A stretch of 64,000 nucleotides of DNA from contig NZ_UUIS01000041.1 in assembly GCF_900589395.1 (NCBI RefSeq), positions 62,001-126,000 of the forward strand. The letters are read 5' to 3'. The notes under the pieces are model-generated. The model saw only the letters and a program-made list of their open reading frames with translations. It searched no databases and was not told where the DNA came from. Made by a program: the position numbers and the translations under genes. Shown here piece by piece: positions 45,429 through 55,975 of the stretch. The number at the start of each line of letters is the position of its first letter. Position 1 is the first letter of the stretch. This DNA comes from Pseudomonas viridiflava. Lineage in GTDB: Bacteria; Pseudomonadota; Gammaproteobacteria; Pseudomonadales; Pseudomonadaceae.

Positions 45429-46919
45429 TTGCGTATCGTTCTGGCAGTGTGCGTATGTCTGTTGGGGTTCAAGGTGCAGGCGGCCGTGCCGCCGGTGGCG
45501 ACGGTCGATCGCAGCCTGTGGCCCGAGCGCCTGGAAAGCCCGGCGCTGTTCGATGTCGCCTCGCGCGCCGAGATCCTGGCGTTTGCCCATGCCCTGTGGG
45601 CCAGCGAACAGCTCGATGAAGACAGCCTCAAGCGGCGCCTGGGGCTGCGCTACATCAACGTGGCCTCACTCAACCTGGTGCGCAACCGCCTGTGGGAGCG
45701 CTTGCTGGTCAACTTCCGTCATGCACGCAAGAGCTGCACCGAGGATGCCAATTTCTGTGTCTATGCCAGGGACATGGAACAATTGCGCCAGCGCGCCGAG
45801 GAATTCAGGATCGGCGATGATTCGTTCTATGCCGCCTGGGCCGCGCCGAGCGCCATCTTTCACAAGCTTTACCTGGACGAACTGCTGTACAAGGCCGCGC
45901 TGTTCCCGCAGACCAGCAGCGAGATCGCCCGTTACAACTCCGATGAAATGAGCGGTGACGAACTGCCCGATCGCACCTTCATGCTCAACTTCGAAGGCGG
46001 CCCCAGTGCCGCCAATGGTGACACCGACTGGCTGGCCGACTTCATGCGCCAGCAGAACATGACCGCGACCTTCTTTGTGCTGGGCAAGGCCTTGCAGGCA
46101 CGCCTGGACGGCAGTTCCATCGGGGCGGTCCAGAACCTGTACCGCCAGCAGTGTGTTGGCGTGCAGGGCTGGGAGTATCGCTCGCACAGCCAGTGGCGTG
46201 ACTGGCAGGGCTCGGTGCAGCGCAGTGCCGAACTGGTCGAACGGCTGCTGCCGGACAATCTGGTGCCGCTGTTCCGCCCGCCTTACGGGCACCGACGTGC
46301 CGACAGCGGCGAATTTTTTCGCTCGCGCAATCTGCGCGTGTCGCTGTGGACCATCGACGCTCATGACCAGTTGCCGCGCATGACGTCGGCACAGATCAGC
46401 GACCGTGTGCAGACCCTGATGCTGCTGTGGCGCAGGGGCACGGTGGTGTTCCACGACTCCGGGGCGCAGGCGCAGTCGGCGCTGCCGTTGTTGCTGGCCA
46501 ACAGTGCGCAAAGTGAACTGACCTGGGAAGACTGCCGCAACCTGTCGCGGGAGGTGGAGCCAGAACCTGAGCCGGAGCCCGAACCGGCCGCTGCGCCTGA
46601 GGCCGAGCCCGAAACGACGCCTGAGCCGGCTCAGGCTCCGGATCCTGAGGCTTTGCCAGCACCGGACGCCGGGGAGCCAGAGCAGCAGGCGCCTGCGCCC
46701 GGACAGGAGGCGTCAGGCAAGCAACAGGAAACCCCCGAAGCGGTGCAGCAGCCTCCAGAGGCGGTGCAGCAAGGGGATGAGGCGGTGCAGCAAACCGCCG
46801 AGCCTGAGCCGCAGGGCGGGCCGGTCAAGGCGCCTGTGACCGCGCAGCCGGTACAACGCGTGGACCCTGCGCAGTTGCAGCAACCGGAAAATCAGGAGGC
46901 GCCCGAGGCAGGCAATTAA
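45429..46919 (+). CDS. Polysaccharide-deacetylase-like (NodB fold) exported protein with degenerate active site and Pro/Glu/Gln-rich tail
   Basis: 496 aa from a TTG at 45429, chosen because GGGAG precedes it and a clear signal peptide follows (LRIVLAVCVCLLGFKVQAA). The NodB domain spans about 185-345. Motif 1, normally TFDDGP, reads NFEGGP (187-192), so the catalytic Asp is Glu and the metal-binding Asp is Gly. Motif 2 (HSxxH) reads HSQWR (253-257), losing the second His. Motif 3 RPPYG (283-287), the WTID of motif 4 and the FHD of motif 5 remain. From about residue 374 a low-complexity tail runs to the end, with a PEPEPEP run and EAVQQ three times. An upstream in-frame ATG at 45294 would hide the signal peptide. 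Its substrate is unknown and it may be non-catalytic. Confidence 0.8.
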   Translation: MRIVLAVCVCLLGFKVQAAVPPVATVDRSLWPERLESPALFDVASRAEILAFAHALWASEQLDEDSLKRRLGLRYINVASLNLVRNRLWERLLVNFRHARKSCTEDANFCVYARDMEQLRQRAEEFRIGDDSFYAAWAAPSAIFHKLYLDELLYKAALFPQTSSEIARYNSDEMSGDELPDRTFMLNFEGGPSAANGDTDWLADFMRQQNMTATFFVLGKALQARLDGSSIGAVQNLYRQQCVGVQGWEYRSHSQWRDWQGSVQRSAELVERLLPDNLVPLFRPPYGHRRADSGEFFRSRNLRVSLWTIDAHDQLPRMTSAQISDRVQTLMLLWRRGTVVFHDSGAQAQSALPLLLANSAQSELTWEDCRNLSREVEPEPEPEPEPAAAPEAEPETTPEPAQAPDPEALPAPDAGEPEQQAPAPGQEASGKQQETPEAVQQPPEAVQQGDEAVQQTAEPEPQGGPVKAPVTAQPVQRVDPAQLQQPENQEAPEAGN

Positions 46920-46965
46920 TGAATGTAAACGTGCCTGCACCGACCGCCAAGCGCTATTCGTCATA

Positions 46966-46994
46966 CTGTGAAATAAACTTCAAAAAACTGTCAA
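46966..46994 (+). promoter_or_regulatory. Possible Pho-box-like direct repeats upstream of phoH
   Basis: CTGTGAA (46966) and CTGTCAA (46988) are 22 nt apart, two helical turns, with a poor half-site between; a further CTGTCAT starts at 47006 but is out of phase. PhoB half-sites are CTGTCAT at 11-nt spacing, so this is a weak match. Confidence 0.3.
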
Positions 46995-47047
46995 AGTGCT
47001 TTTTTCTGTCATCTGTTTTGCGGTATTACCTGAGTCAGACCGCCGAA

Positions 47048-47155
47048 ACCTGCAACACAGGTGGCGTCGCACAAGACCCACCTTGAGCCCCGGCTCCCTG
47101 CCTGAAGGGAAGCCTGCGGCGGTCCCCCAGTGGCACGGATCTCAATGATGCCGTG
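47048..47155 (+). ncRNA. Structured 5' leader of the phoH-like gene (candidate cis-regulatory RNA)
   Basis: Three consecutive 8-bp stems, each with one bulged base: 47060-47082 (GGTGGcGTC with GACCCACC), 47092-47114 (GGCTCCCT with AGGGaAGCC) and 47134-47155 (CACGGATC with GATgCCGTG). A fourth, smaller stem at 47048-47062 (ACCTG with CAGGT) shares bases with the first, so the two exclude each other, as in a switch. The leader ends 27 nt before the ATG. I know no Rfam family for it. Confidence 0.45.
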
Positions 47156-47182
47156 TCCAGGCTTCTACAAAGGTGAGCGAGT

Positions 47183-48577
47183 ATGGATGATCACGGACGC
47201 AGCCCCTCCACCAACCAGCCTATCCTTTACGTGCTCGATACCAATGTATTGATCCATGATCCCAATGCACTGCTGAATTTCGAAGAACACCACGTTGCCA
47301 TTCCGATGACGGTCCTGGAGGAGCTGGACAAACTCAAGGATGGCAAGCACTCGGTCGCCGCCGAGTGCCGCCAGGCCATTCGCCTGATCGACAAGACCCT
47401 GGGCGAGGCTTGCCCTGAAGACGTCGAGCAGGGCGTGCCCATCGACCGCGGCACCGGCGTGTTCAAGGGCTATCTGTCGATCCTGATGAGCAAGCGCCAG
47501 GAACCGACCAGCCTGCTGCCCGAACACCTCAACGACAACATCATCATCAACCAGTTGATCGATCTGCACGCCCGCCAGAAAGACCGTGCCGTCGTGCTGG
47601 TGACCAAAGACATCAACATGCGCCTCAAGGCGCGCGCCTGCGGCATTGCCGCCGAGGACTACAGCACCGACCAGTTGGTCGATGACGTCTCGCTGCTGTC
47701 GCGTGGCTATCACGAGATGACCGGCTCGTTCTGGGACCGGGTCAACAAGGTCGACACCCGTCAGGACCACGGCCGCACCTGGCACCGTGTGCAATTGAAC
47801 GAAAACATTCCCGCAGTGCACCTGAACGAATTCATCATCGATGAACAGGGCTTCGTCGGCTGGGTCAAGGGCGTCAAGAACGACGAGCTGATCATTCTCG
47901 ACATGCACCAGGAGCCCTTGCTGCACCAGGAAGCCTGGGGCCTCAAGCCACGCGACATCCATCAGGCCCTGGCCCTGTTCGCCTTGCTCGACCCGGACAT
48001 TCACCTGGTCAACCTGACCGGCGCGGCCGGTTCCGGCAAGACCATCCTGGCGCTGGCCGCCGCCATCGAGCAGACCATGGTCAGCAAGCGCTACCGGCGC
48101 ATCATCGCAACCCGCAGCGTGCAGGGCCTGGACCAGGAGATCGGCTTTCTGCCCGGTACCGAAGCGGAGAAGATGGAGCCCTGGCTGGGGGCGATCACCG
48201 ACAACCTCGAAGCCTTGCACATGGATGACGAAAACACCCATGGCAGCGTCGACTACATCCTCAGCAAGGTGCCGTTGCAGTTCAAGTCGCTCAACTACAT
48301 TCGCGGGCGCAGCTTCCAGCAAAGCCTGATCCTGATCGATGAATGCCAGAACCTGACGCCGCACCAGATCAAGACCATCATCACCCGCGCCGGCGCCGGC
48401 TCCAAAGTGGTCTGCCTGGGTAACCTGGCGCAGATCGACACCCCCTACCTGTCGGCCACCAGTTCCGGGCTGACCTACCTGACGGAGCGCTTCAAGGACT
48501 TCCCCAACGGCGTGCACATCACCCTGCAGGGCGTGCCACGCTCCATCCTGGCCGAATACGCCGAGGGTCATCTGTAG
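47183..48577 (+). CDS. PhoH-family ATPase with N-terminal PIN domain (PhoH2 type)
   Basis: 464 aa. The PIN ribonuclease domain (about 12-155) has conserved acids in [11 protein letters not shown] and [11 protein letters not shown]. The PhoH ATPase domain has Walker A GAAGSGKT (280-287, Lys286) and Walker [10 protein letters not shown]. PhoH2 proteins of this layout are RNA helicase/RNases. A toxin-like role applies mainly to those paired with an antitoxin, and I see no PhoAT-like partner here. It is preceded by a structured leader and followed by moaC in the same direction. Confidence 0.9.
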   Translation: MDDHGRSPSTNQPILYVLDTNVLIHDPNALLNFEEHHVAIPMTVLEELDKLKDGKHSVAAECRQAIRLIDKTLGEACPEDVEQGVPIDRGTGVFKGYLSILMSKRQEPTSLLPEHLNDNIIINQLIDLHARQKDRAVVLVTKDINMRLKARACGIAAEDYSTDQLVDDVSLLSRGYHEMTGSFWDRVNKVDTRQDHGRTWHRVQLNENIPAVHLNEFIIDEQGFVGWVKGVKNDELIILDMHQEPLLHQEAWGLKPRDIHQALALFALLDPDIHLVNLTGAAGSGKTILALAAAIEQTMVSKRYRRIIATRSVQGLDQEIGFLPGTEAEKMEPWLGAITDNLEALHMDDENTHGSVDYILSKVPLQFKSLNYIRGRSFQQSLILIDECQNLTPHQIKTIITRAGAGSKVVCLGNLAQIDTPYLSATSSGLTYLTERFKDFPNGVHITLQGVPRSILAEYAEGHL

Positions 48578-48644
48578 CTGCGCAGGACAGGGTCAACATC
48601 GCCATTTGCGTTTACAATCGTGCTCCTGCAAAGGAGTAACGATT

Positions 48645-49136
48645 GTGCTGACTCATCTCGATTCCCAGGGCCGCGCCAATATGGTCGATGTGACCGACAA
48701 GGCCGTGACCTTCCGCGAAGCGGTGGCCCAGGCGCGGGTGCGCATGTTGCCCACCACCCTGCAAATGATCGTCGCCGGCGGCCACCCCAAAGGCGATGTG
48801 TTTGCTGTGGCGCGCATTGCCGGCATCCAGGCCGCCAAGAAGACCAGTGACCTGATTCCGCTGTGCCATCCGCTGATGCTGACCGGCGTCAAGGTCGAAC
48901 TGACGGCTGAGGGCGATGACGCGGTGCTGATCACCTCGCGCTGCAAACTGTCCGGGCAGACCGGCGTGGAAATGGAAGCGCTGACCGCTGCCAGTGTCGC
49001 GGCGCTGACAATCTACGACATGTGCAAGGCCGTTGACCGCGGCATGGTCATCGAGTCGGTGCGCCTGCTGGAAAAACTCGGCGGCAAGAGCGGCCACTAC
49101 CAGGCCGATGCCGGGGAGGGCGCCCCATGCGCCTGA
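48645..49136 (+). CDS. moaC: MoaC, cyclic pyranopterin monophosphate synthase
   Basis: 163 aa from a GTG at 48645 with AAGGAG 8 nt before it. It begins [20 protein letters not shown]. The family blocks [20 protein letters not shown] and [20 protein letters not shown], and KAVDRGM with the catalytic Asp and Lys, are present. It converts the MoaA product to cPMP in molybdenum cofactor synthesis. It overlaps moaD by 10 nt; a TACAAT -10-like element lies at 48612. Confidence 0.96.
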   Translation: MLTHLDSQGRANMVDVTDKAVTFREAVAQARVRMLPTTLQMIVAGGHPKGDVFAVARIAGIQAAKKTSDLIPLCHPLMLTGVKVELTAEGDDAVLITSRCKLSGQTGVEMEALTAASVAALTIYDMCKAVDRGMVIESVRLLEKLGGKSGHYQADAGEGAPCA

Positions 49137-49372
49137 CCGTGCAGTATTTTGCCCGTTACCGTGAAGTGCTGGGCCTGGACGGCGAATCGCTGGAAGGCAC
49201 GTTCAGTCACCTGGACGACGTGCGTCAAATGCTGCTGGGGCGGGGCGAGGCCTGGCAGGTGCTGGCCGAGCAAGGCTTGATGTGCGCGCGCAATCAGGAA
49301 CTGTGTACGCTGGCCGAGCCGGTCGAGAGCGGTGATGAGGTGGCCTTCTTTCCACCGGTGACCGGAGGATGA
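49127..49372 (+). CDS. moaD: MoaD, molybdopterin synthase small subunit
   Basis: 81 aa ubiquitin-like protein ending in the required Gly-Gly (PPVTGG), which is thiocarboxylated and donates sulfur to cPMP. It overlaps moaC by 10 nt and moaE by 4 nt. Confidence 0.95.
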   Translation: MRLTVQYFARYREVLGLDGESLEGTFSHLDDVRQMLLGRGEAWQVLAEQGLMCARNQELCTLAEPVESGDEVAFFPPVTGG

Positions 49373-49824
49373 GTAAGAACGTTCGGGTCCAGGCCGCCGC
49401 CTTCGATGCCGGCGCCGAGGTCAACGCCCTGCATGCGGCCAACCGCGGAGTCGGGGCGGTGGTGAGTTTTGTCGGCTATGTACGCGATTTCAATGACGGT
49501 CAGCCTGTGGCAGGCATGTTTCTGGAGCACTATCCGGGCATGACCGAAAAGGCACTGGGCACGATCATCGACCAGGCCGGCGAGCGCTGGCCGTTACTGG
49601 GCGTCGAGGTGCTGCACCGGGTGGGGCACCTGGCGCCGGGCGAGCCGATCGTGTTCGTGGGGGTGACCAGTGCGCACCGGCAGGCCGCGTTCGAAGCCTG
49701 CGAGTTCATCATGGATTACCTAAAGACCCGCGCGCCGTTCTGGAAGCGGGAGGACACGCCTGAAGGCCCCCGTTGGGTCGAGGGCCGTACCAGCGACCAG
49801 CAAGCGGCCCGGCGCTGGGATTGA
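49369..49824 (+). CDS. moaE: MoaE, molybdopterin synthase large subunit
   Basis: 151 aa. Family blocks GAVVSFVGYVRDFNDG, LEHYPGMTEKAL and, near the C terminus, DYLKTRAPFWKRE, where the active-site Lys residues lie. It forms a heterotetramer with MoaD to make molybdopterin. It is the last gene of moaCDE and ends 21 bp from the convergent helicase gene. Confidence 0.95.
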   Translation: MSKNVRVQAAAFDAGAEVNALHAANRGVGAVVSFVGYVRDFNDGQPVAGMFLEHYPGMTEKALGTIIDQAGERWPLLGVEVLHRVGHLAPGEPIVFVGVTSAHRQAAFEACEFIMDYLKTRAPFWKREDTPEGPRWVEGRTSDQQAARRWD

Positions 49825-49845
49825 TCCTGGGCAGAGACAGGCCGA

Positions 49846-51318
49846 TCAGGTGCGCTTGCGCTCTACCGGGCGCAGCAGCACGGTCGGTGGCATTTCGCAG
49901 CTGATCTTGCGCCCCAGCTTCTCTTCGATGGCCGGCAACTGGTAGGAATCGTCTTCGCCGGCAAAGCTGATCGACACCCCGTCGGCACCGGCCCGACCGG
50001 TACGGCCGATGCGGTGTACGTAGTCGTCAGGCATTTCCGGCAGGGTGAAGTTGATCACATGGCTGATGCCGTCGATGTGGATGCCACGTCCGGCCACGTC
50101 GGTGGCCACCAGCACGCGGATCTTGCCTTCGCGAAAGCCTTCCAGGGTCTTGATGCGCTTGTGCTGCGGCACGTCGCCCGACAGTTGCGCGGCATTCACG
50201 CCGTCGCGCACCAGGCGTTCCTCGATGCGCCGCACCTCGTCCTTGCGGTTGGCAAAGACCATGACCCGCTCCCAGCCGTTGTCGTTGACCAGGTTGTACA
50301 GCAACCGGTACTTGTCGGCCGAGGCCACGGCATAGATGTGCTGCTCGACATTGGCGTTGGCCAGGCCTTCGGCCTCGATCTCGACAATCGCCGGGTCCGT
50401 GGTCCACTGCTTGGCCAGGTTCATCACGTCTTCGGTGAAGGTGGCCGAGAACAGCAGGGTCTGGCGCTCGCCCTTGTGCGGGGTCTGACGGATGATCTGG
50501 CGCACCTGCGGAATGAAACCCATGTCGAGCATGCGGTCGGCTTCGTCCAGCACCATCACCTCGACCATGTCCAGGTGCACTTCGCCGCGCTGGTTGAAGT
50601 CCAGCAGGCGACCTGGGGTGGCCACCAGGATGTCGCAATAGCGCGCCTCGAGGTGCTTGAGCTGCTTGTCGAAGTCCATCCCACCGACGAAGCTCATCAC
50701 GTTCAGGCCGGTGTAGCGGGTCAGGTCGGCGGCGTCCTTGGCGATCTGTACCACCAGTTCGCGGGTCGGGGCGATGATCAGCGCACGTGGCTCGCCCATG
50801 TAGCGCTCTGCGGGCGGCGGGGTCTGCAGCAACTGGGTGATGGTCGAAATCAGAAAGGCCGCGGTCTTGCCGGTGCCGGTCTGCGCCCGGCCAATGGCAT
50901 CGCGGCCCTTGAGGGTGTAACCCAGGACGCCGGCCTGGATCGGCGTGCAATAAGGAAAGCCCAGGTCGTGGATGGCATGCATCACCGACGGTGCAAGGTT
51001 GAAATCGTGAAAACGGGTCTTGCCTTCCTGAGGCTCGACGCTGAAGTCTTCGGGCTTCCAGGTGTCGACCGGCCTGGGCGGGCGTTCGCGGCGCGGACGT
51101 TCGGCCCGTGGCGGCTTGGCCTGGGGCGGCTCTGTCGCTACAGAGGGTTCGCTGGTCGTCGGCAAGGGTGAAACAGAAGGCGGTGTCGCAGCCACGGGCT
51201 GGACGGGGAAGGTGTCGTCGGTCATCACTGGAGCGGGGGTCGATGCAGTCGGAAGGGGCGCGAGCGGCTCGGCCTCGTCTTTACCGAACATCTTCTTGAG
51301 TGCTTTGAGCACGGTCAT
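49846..51318 (-). CDS. rhlB: RhlB-type DEAD-box ATP-dependent RNA helicase
   Basis: 490 aa. A disordered Pro/Ala/Arg-rich N-terminal extension (about 15-95, including [14 protein letters not shown]) precedes the helicase core with Q motif (FPYCTPIQ), [21 protein letters not shown] and [10 protein letters not shown]. Such pseudomonad RhlB proteins have this N-terminal extension, where E. coli RhlB has a C-terminal one. It works in RNA turnover, often with RNase E. A perfect inverted repeat (51341-51379) lies in its 5' leader. Confidence 0.9.
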   Translation of the reverse strand: MTVLKALKKMFGKDEAEPLAPLPTASTPAPVMTDDTFPVQPVAATPPSVSPLPTTSEPSVATEPPQAKPPRAERPRRERPPRPVDTWKPEDFSVEPQEGKTRFHDFNLAPSVMHAIHDLGFPYCTPIQAGVLGYTLKGRDAIGRAQTGTGKTAAFLISTITQLLQTPPPAERYMGEPRALIIAPTRELVVQIAKDAADLTRYTGLNVMSFVGGMDFDKQLKHLEARYCDILVATPGRLLDFNQRGEVHLDMVEVMVLDEADRMLDMGFIPQVRQIIRQTPHKGERQTLLFSATFTEDVMNLAKQWTTDPAIVEIEAEGLANANVEQHIYAVASADKYRLLYNLVNDNGWERVMVFANRKDEVRRIEERLVRDGVNAAQLSGDVPQHKRIKTLEGFREGKIRVLVATDVAGRGIHIDGISHVINFTLPEMPDDYVHRIGRTGRAGADGVSISFAGEDDSYQLPAIEEKLGRKISCEMPPTVLLRPVERKRT

Positions 51319-51340
51319 CTCGTCAATTGGTCAAGGAATG

Positions 51341-51379
51341 TACGCCGAGCAGTGTAAAGCAAGTTTCATGCTCGGCGTA
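51341..51379 (-). repeat. Perfect 11-bp inverted repeat upstream of rhlB
   Basis: TACGCCGAGCA and TGCTCGGCGTA flank 17 nt. It starts 22 nt upstream of the rhlB start codon and lies after the esterase gene, so it may end the esterase transcript (without a T run) or regulate rhlB. Confidence 0.6.
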
Positions 51380-51432
51380 GTGTCATCCATACAGGGCTAC
51401 AAGGCCTGTGGACAAATGCGCAGGCACGGGTG

Positions 51433-52266
<834 letters not shown>

Positions 52267-52573
52267 TCAGAGCGCTCACGTCGTCCGGTAACACTATTTG
52301 GCTATCACCGGTCGGCGCAGCACGCGAATCCCAGCTACAGGATTCACGGCACGATTCATTCCGTCACTCAAGATACGGAAAAATCATGGGGCTTTGGTTC
52401 GCGAGGCGAGGGGTAACCGTTAAAAGCGGGCAACAGGAGGATCCTGGGCCCGTTTAATGAATAGACCCAACGTCGCATGACCCAAAAAAATGCCAGCACG
52501 GGTCGTTGATGCCCCACAAGGGTGCGGCGTGACTAAAGCTCCCACACAACAAAGAGCAAACTGGAGGTTATGA

Positions 52574-53602
52574 ATGAAGATGTTGAAATCCACCCTGGCT
52601 GTAGTGACCGCTTTCGCCGCACTGGGCATCACCAGTGTTGCCAATGCCGGCGCCACGCTTGACGCCGTCCAGAAGAAGGGCTTCGTCCAGTGCGGCGTCA
52701 GCGACGGTCTGCCAGGCTTCTCCGTTCCAGATGCCAAGGGCACCATCACCGGTATCGACGCTGACGTCTGCCGCGCCGTAGCCGCCGCCGTATTCGGTGA
52801 CGCCACCAAGGTCAAGTTCAGCCAGTTGAACGCCAAGGAGCGCTTCACCGCGCTGCAATCGGGCGAAATCGACGTGCTGTCGCGCAACACCACCTGGACC
52901 AGCTCGCGTGACTCGGGCATGGGCCTGACGTTTGCCGGCGTGACCTACTACGACGGCATCGGCTTCCTGGTAAACAACAAGCTGGGCGTCAAGAGCGCCA
53001 AGGAACTGGACGGCGCCACCGTGTGCATCCAGGCCGGTACCACCACCGAGCTGAACGTTTCCGACTACTTCCGCGCCAACGGCCTCAAATACACCCCCAT
53101 CACCTTCGACACCTCCGACGAAAGCGCCAAGTCGCTGGAAAGCGGCCGTTGCGACGTACTGACCTCCGACCAGTCGCAGCTCTATGCACAGCGCAGCAAG
53201 CTGGCCAACCCGGATTCCTACGTCGTTCTGCCGGAAGTGATCTCCAAGGAACCACTGGGCCCGGTCGTGCGTAAAGGCGACGAAGAATGGCTGGCCATTG
53301 TCAAGTGGACCCTGTTCGCCATGCTCAACGCCGAAGAAGCAGGCGTGACCTCCAAGAACGTCGAAGCCGAAGCCAAGTCGACCAAGAACCCTGACGTGGC
53401 CCGTATGCTCGGCGCCGACGGTGAATACGGCAAGGACCTGAAGCTGCCGAAGGACTGGGTCGTGAAAATCGTCAAGCAGGTTGGTAACTACGGTGAAGTC
53501 TTCGACCGTAACCTGGGCGAAACCACTCCTCTGAAAATCAAGCGTGGCCTGAACGCCCTGTGGAACAACGGCGGCATTCAGTACGCTCCTCCGATTCGCT
53601 GA
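52574..53602 (+). CDS. aapJ: AapJ, periplasmic general L-amino-acid-binding protein
   Basis: 342 aa. Signal peptide ends TSVANA; the SBP_bac_3 fold follows, opening ATLDAVQKKGFVQCGVSDGL. The block LNAKERFTALQSGEIDVLSR is typical of AapJ/BztA proteins. It collects a broad range of amino acids for AapQMP. ATG at 52574 follows TGGAGG. A hairpin follows the gene. Confidence 0.92.
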   Translation: MKMLKSTLAVVTAFAALGITSVANAGATLDAVQKKGFVQCGVSDGLPGFSVPDAKGTITGIDADVCRAVAAAVFGDATKVKFSQLNAKERFTALQSGEIDVLSRNTTWTSSRDSGMGLTFAGVTYYDGIGFLVNNKLGVKSAKELDGATVCIQAGTTTELNVSDYFRANGLKYTPITFDTSDESAKSLESGRCDVLTSDQSQLYAQRSKLANPDSYVVLPEVISKEPLGPVVRKGDEEWLAIVKWTLFAMLNAEEAGVTSKNVEAEAKSTKNPDVARMLGADGEYGKDLKLPKDWVVKIVKQVGNYGEVFDRNLGETTPLKIKRGLNALWNNGGIQYAPPIR

Positions 53603-53612
53603 TCTGACCCTG

Positions 53613-53642
53613 CGCCCGGCGGCCTGAACAGCTTGCCGGGCG
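53613..53642 (+). terminator. Hairpin between aapJ and aapQ (partial terminator or mRNA-stabilising stem)
   Basis: CGCCCGGC and GCCGGGCG form an 8-bp stem with a 14-nt loop 10 nt after the aapJ stop, without a T run. In binding-protein-dependent transport operons such stems often keep the first-gene message in excess. Confidence 0.55.
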
Positions 53643-53675
53643 TTCTGCACGGTTCCATTTTTCCCGGGGCATTTC

Positions 53676-54857
53676 ATGCAAAAACATATCGACGCACCCA
53701 AACAAAAGCTCACCCTGAGCGACCCCAAAGTGCGCGCCTGGCTATTCCAGATCATCACCATCGTGGCGGTGATCTCTCTGGGCTGGTTCCTGTACGACAA
53801 CACCCAGACCAACCTTGAACATCGCGGCATCACCTCCGGCTTCGACTTTCTCGAGCGCAGTGCAGGCTTCGGCATCGCCCAGCACCTGATCGACTACACC
53901 GAAGCGGACAGCTATGCCCGTGTCTTTCTGATCGGCCTGCTCAACACCCTGCTGGTGTCGTTCATCGGCATCATCCTGGCCACCCTGCTGGGCTTCAGCA
54001 TCGGTATTGCCCGCTTGTCGTCCAACTGGATGATCAACAAGCTGGCGACCGTCTACGTCGAGGTGTTCCGTAACATCCCGCCGCTGCTGCAGATCCTGTT
54101 CTGGTACTTTGCCGTCTTCCTGACGCTCCCGGGTCCACGCAACGCCCATGGCTACCTCGACATGTTCTATGTCAGCAGCCGCGGCGTGAACATGCCCCGG
54201 GCGATGGCGGCCGAAGGCCTGACTGCGTTCCTGGTCAGCCTGGTGGTGGCGGTGCTGGCCACCGTGCTCATGACCCGCTGGGCCAACAAGCGTTTCGAGG
54301 CCACCGGCGAGCCGTTCCACAAGTTCTGGGCCGGCCTGGCACTGATGCTGGTGATCCCGGCGTTGAGCATCCTGATCGCCGGTGCCCCCGTGCACTGGGA
54401 AATGCCTGCGCTGCGCGGTTTCAACTTCGTCGGCGGCTGGGTCCTGATCCCTGAACTGCTGGCGCTGACCCTGGCCCTGACGGTCTATACCGCGGCGTTC
54501 ATCGCCGAGATCGTACGTTCCGGCATCAAGTCGGTCAGCCACGGCCAGACCGAGGCGGCCCGCTCGCTGGGCCTGCGCCAGGGACCGACCCTGCGCAAGG
54601 TCATCATTCCGCAGGCCTTGCGGGTGATCATCCCGCCACTGACCAGCCAATACCTGAACCTGGTGAAGAACTCTTCCCTGGCCGCCGGTATCGGTTATCC
54701 GGAAATGGTTTCGCTGTTCGCCGGCACCGTGCTCAACCAGACCGGCCAGGCTATCGAAGTCATTGCCATCACCATGAGCGTGTACCTGGCAATCAGCATC
54801 AGCATTTCCCTGTTGATGAACTGGTACAACAAGCGCATTGCGCTGATCGAGCGGTGA
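53676..54857 (+). CDS. aapQ: AapQ, amino-acid ABC transporter permease
   Basis: 393 aa. About eight membrane spans. The EAA loop appears as GQTEAARSLGLRQGPTLRKV near residue 290, and the long periplasmic insert (about 50-85) is a mark of AapQ-type permeases. It pairs with AapM. ATG at 53676, 73 nt after aapJ. Confidence 0.92.
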   Translation: MQKHIDAPKQKLTLSDPKVRAWLFQIITIVAVISLGWFLYDNTQTNLEHRGITSGFDFLERSAGFGIAQHLIDYTEADSYARVFLIGLLNTLLVSFIGIILATLLGFSIGIARLSSNWMINKLATVYVEVFRNIPPLLQILFWYFAVFLTLPGPRNAHGYLDMFYVSSRGVNMPRAMAAEGLTAFLVSLVVAVLATVLMTRWANKRFEATGEPFHKFWAGLALMLVIPALSILIAGAPVHWEMPALRGFNFVGGWVLIPELLALTLALTVYTAAFIAEIVRSGIKSVSHGQTEAARSLGLRQGPTLRKVIIPQALRVIIPPLTSQYLNLVKNSSLAAGIGYPEMVSLFAGTVLNQTGQAIEVIAITMSVYLAISISISLLMNWYNKRIALIER

Positions 54858-54867
54858 GGAAACGCGC

Positions 54868-55965
54868 ATGAGTACACATACGTTCAAACCCAATCTGGCG
54901 CCGCCGAAATCCACCGTGGGTGTGGTCGGCTGGATGCGCAGCAACCTGTTCTCCAGTTGGTTCAACACCGTACTGACCCTGTTTTCGTTGTATCTGGTCT
55001 GGCTGATTCTGCCACCGATCATCAACTGGGCCATTCTGGATGCGAACTGGATCGGCACCACCCGCGCCGACTGCACCAAGGCCGGCGCGTGCTGGGTGTT
55101 CATCGAGCAGCGCTTCGGCCAGTTCATGTACGGCTACTTCCCCGGCGACCAACGCTGGCGTGTCGACCTGACCGTGATCCTGGCCATCGTCGGTATCGCC
55201 CCCCTGTTCATCAAGGCCTTCGAGCGCAAGCTCCCCTATGGCCTGGGCTTTCTGGTGCTGTACCCGATCATCGCGTTCTACCTGCTGCATGGTGGCGCGT
55301 TCGGCCTGACCACCGTGGCCACCAGCCAGTGGGGCGGCCTGATGCTGACGCTGGTCATCGCCACCGTCGGTATCGCCGGCGCCTTGCCGCTGGGGATCCT
55401 GCTGGCACTGGGACGGCGTTCGAACATGCCGGCGGTGAAGGTGGTCTGCGTGACCTTCATCGAGTTCTGGCGCGGCGTGCCGCTGATCACCGTGCTGTTC
55501 ATGTCCTCGGTCATGCTGCCGCTGTTCCTGCCCGAAGGCATGAACTTCGACAAGCTGCTGCGGGCGTTGATCGGCGTGATCCTGTTCCAGTCGGCCTACA
55601 TCGCCGAAGTGGTACGTGGCGGCATGCAGGCCATTCCCAAGGGCCAGTACGAAGCTGCTGCGGCCATGGGCCTGGGCTACTGGCGCTCGATGGGCCTGGT
55701 GATCCTGCCGCAAGCCCTGAAGCTGGTGATCCCCGGTATCGTCAACACCTTCATTGCCTTGTTCAAGGACACCAGCCTGGTGATCATCATCGGCCTGTTC
55801 GACCTGCTCAACAGCGTCAAGCAGGCTGCGGCCGACCCGACCTGGCTGGGCATGGCCACCGAAGGCTATGTCTTCGCGGCCCTGGTGTTCTGGATTTTCT
55901 GTTTCGGTATGTCCCGCTACTCCATGCATCTGGAGCGCAAGCTGGACACTGGCCACAAGCGTTAG
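54868..55965 (+). CDS. aapM: AapM, amino-acid ABC transporter permease
   Basis: 365 aa. About eight spans; EAA loop [21 protein letters not shown] periplasmic loop carries two Cys ([19 protein letters not shown]). Together with AapQ it forms the channel. GAGGAA precedes the ATG at 54868. Confidence 0.92.
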   Translation: MSTHTFKPNLAPPKSTVGVVGWMRSNLFSSWFNTVLTLFSLYLVWLILPPIINWAILDANWIGTTRADCTKAGACWVFIEQRFGQFMYGYFPGDQRWRVDLTVILAIVGIAPLFIKAFERKLPYGLGFLVLYPIIAFYLLHGGAFGLTTVATSQWGGLMLTLVIATVGIAGALPLGILLALGRRSNMPAVKVVCVTFIEFWRGVPLITVLFMSSVMLPLFLPEGMNFDKLLRALIGVILFQSAYIAEVVRGGMQAIPKGQYEAAAAMGLGYWRSMGLVILPQALKLVIPGIVNTFIALFKDTSLVIIIGLFDLLNSVKQAAADPTWLGMATEGYVFAALVFWIFCFGMSRYSMHLERKLDTGHKR

Positions 55966-55975
55966 GAGTTTCGTG

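Noticed and set aside
46920..47182. Known riboswitch classes (TPP, cobalamin, c-di-GMP, guanidine, molybdenum cofactor) upstream of phoH-moaCDE
   Set aside because: None of the conserved sequence boxes I know for these classes is present. Only unassigned stems are seen.
47183..48577. PhoH2 gene as part of a PhoAT-PhoH2 toxin-antitoxin locus
   Set aside because: No small antitoxin-like gene overlaps or adjoins its start. Upstream is a 263-bp non-coding leader.
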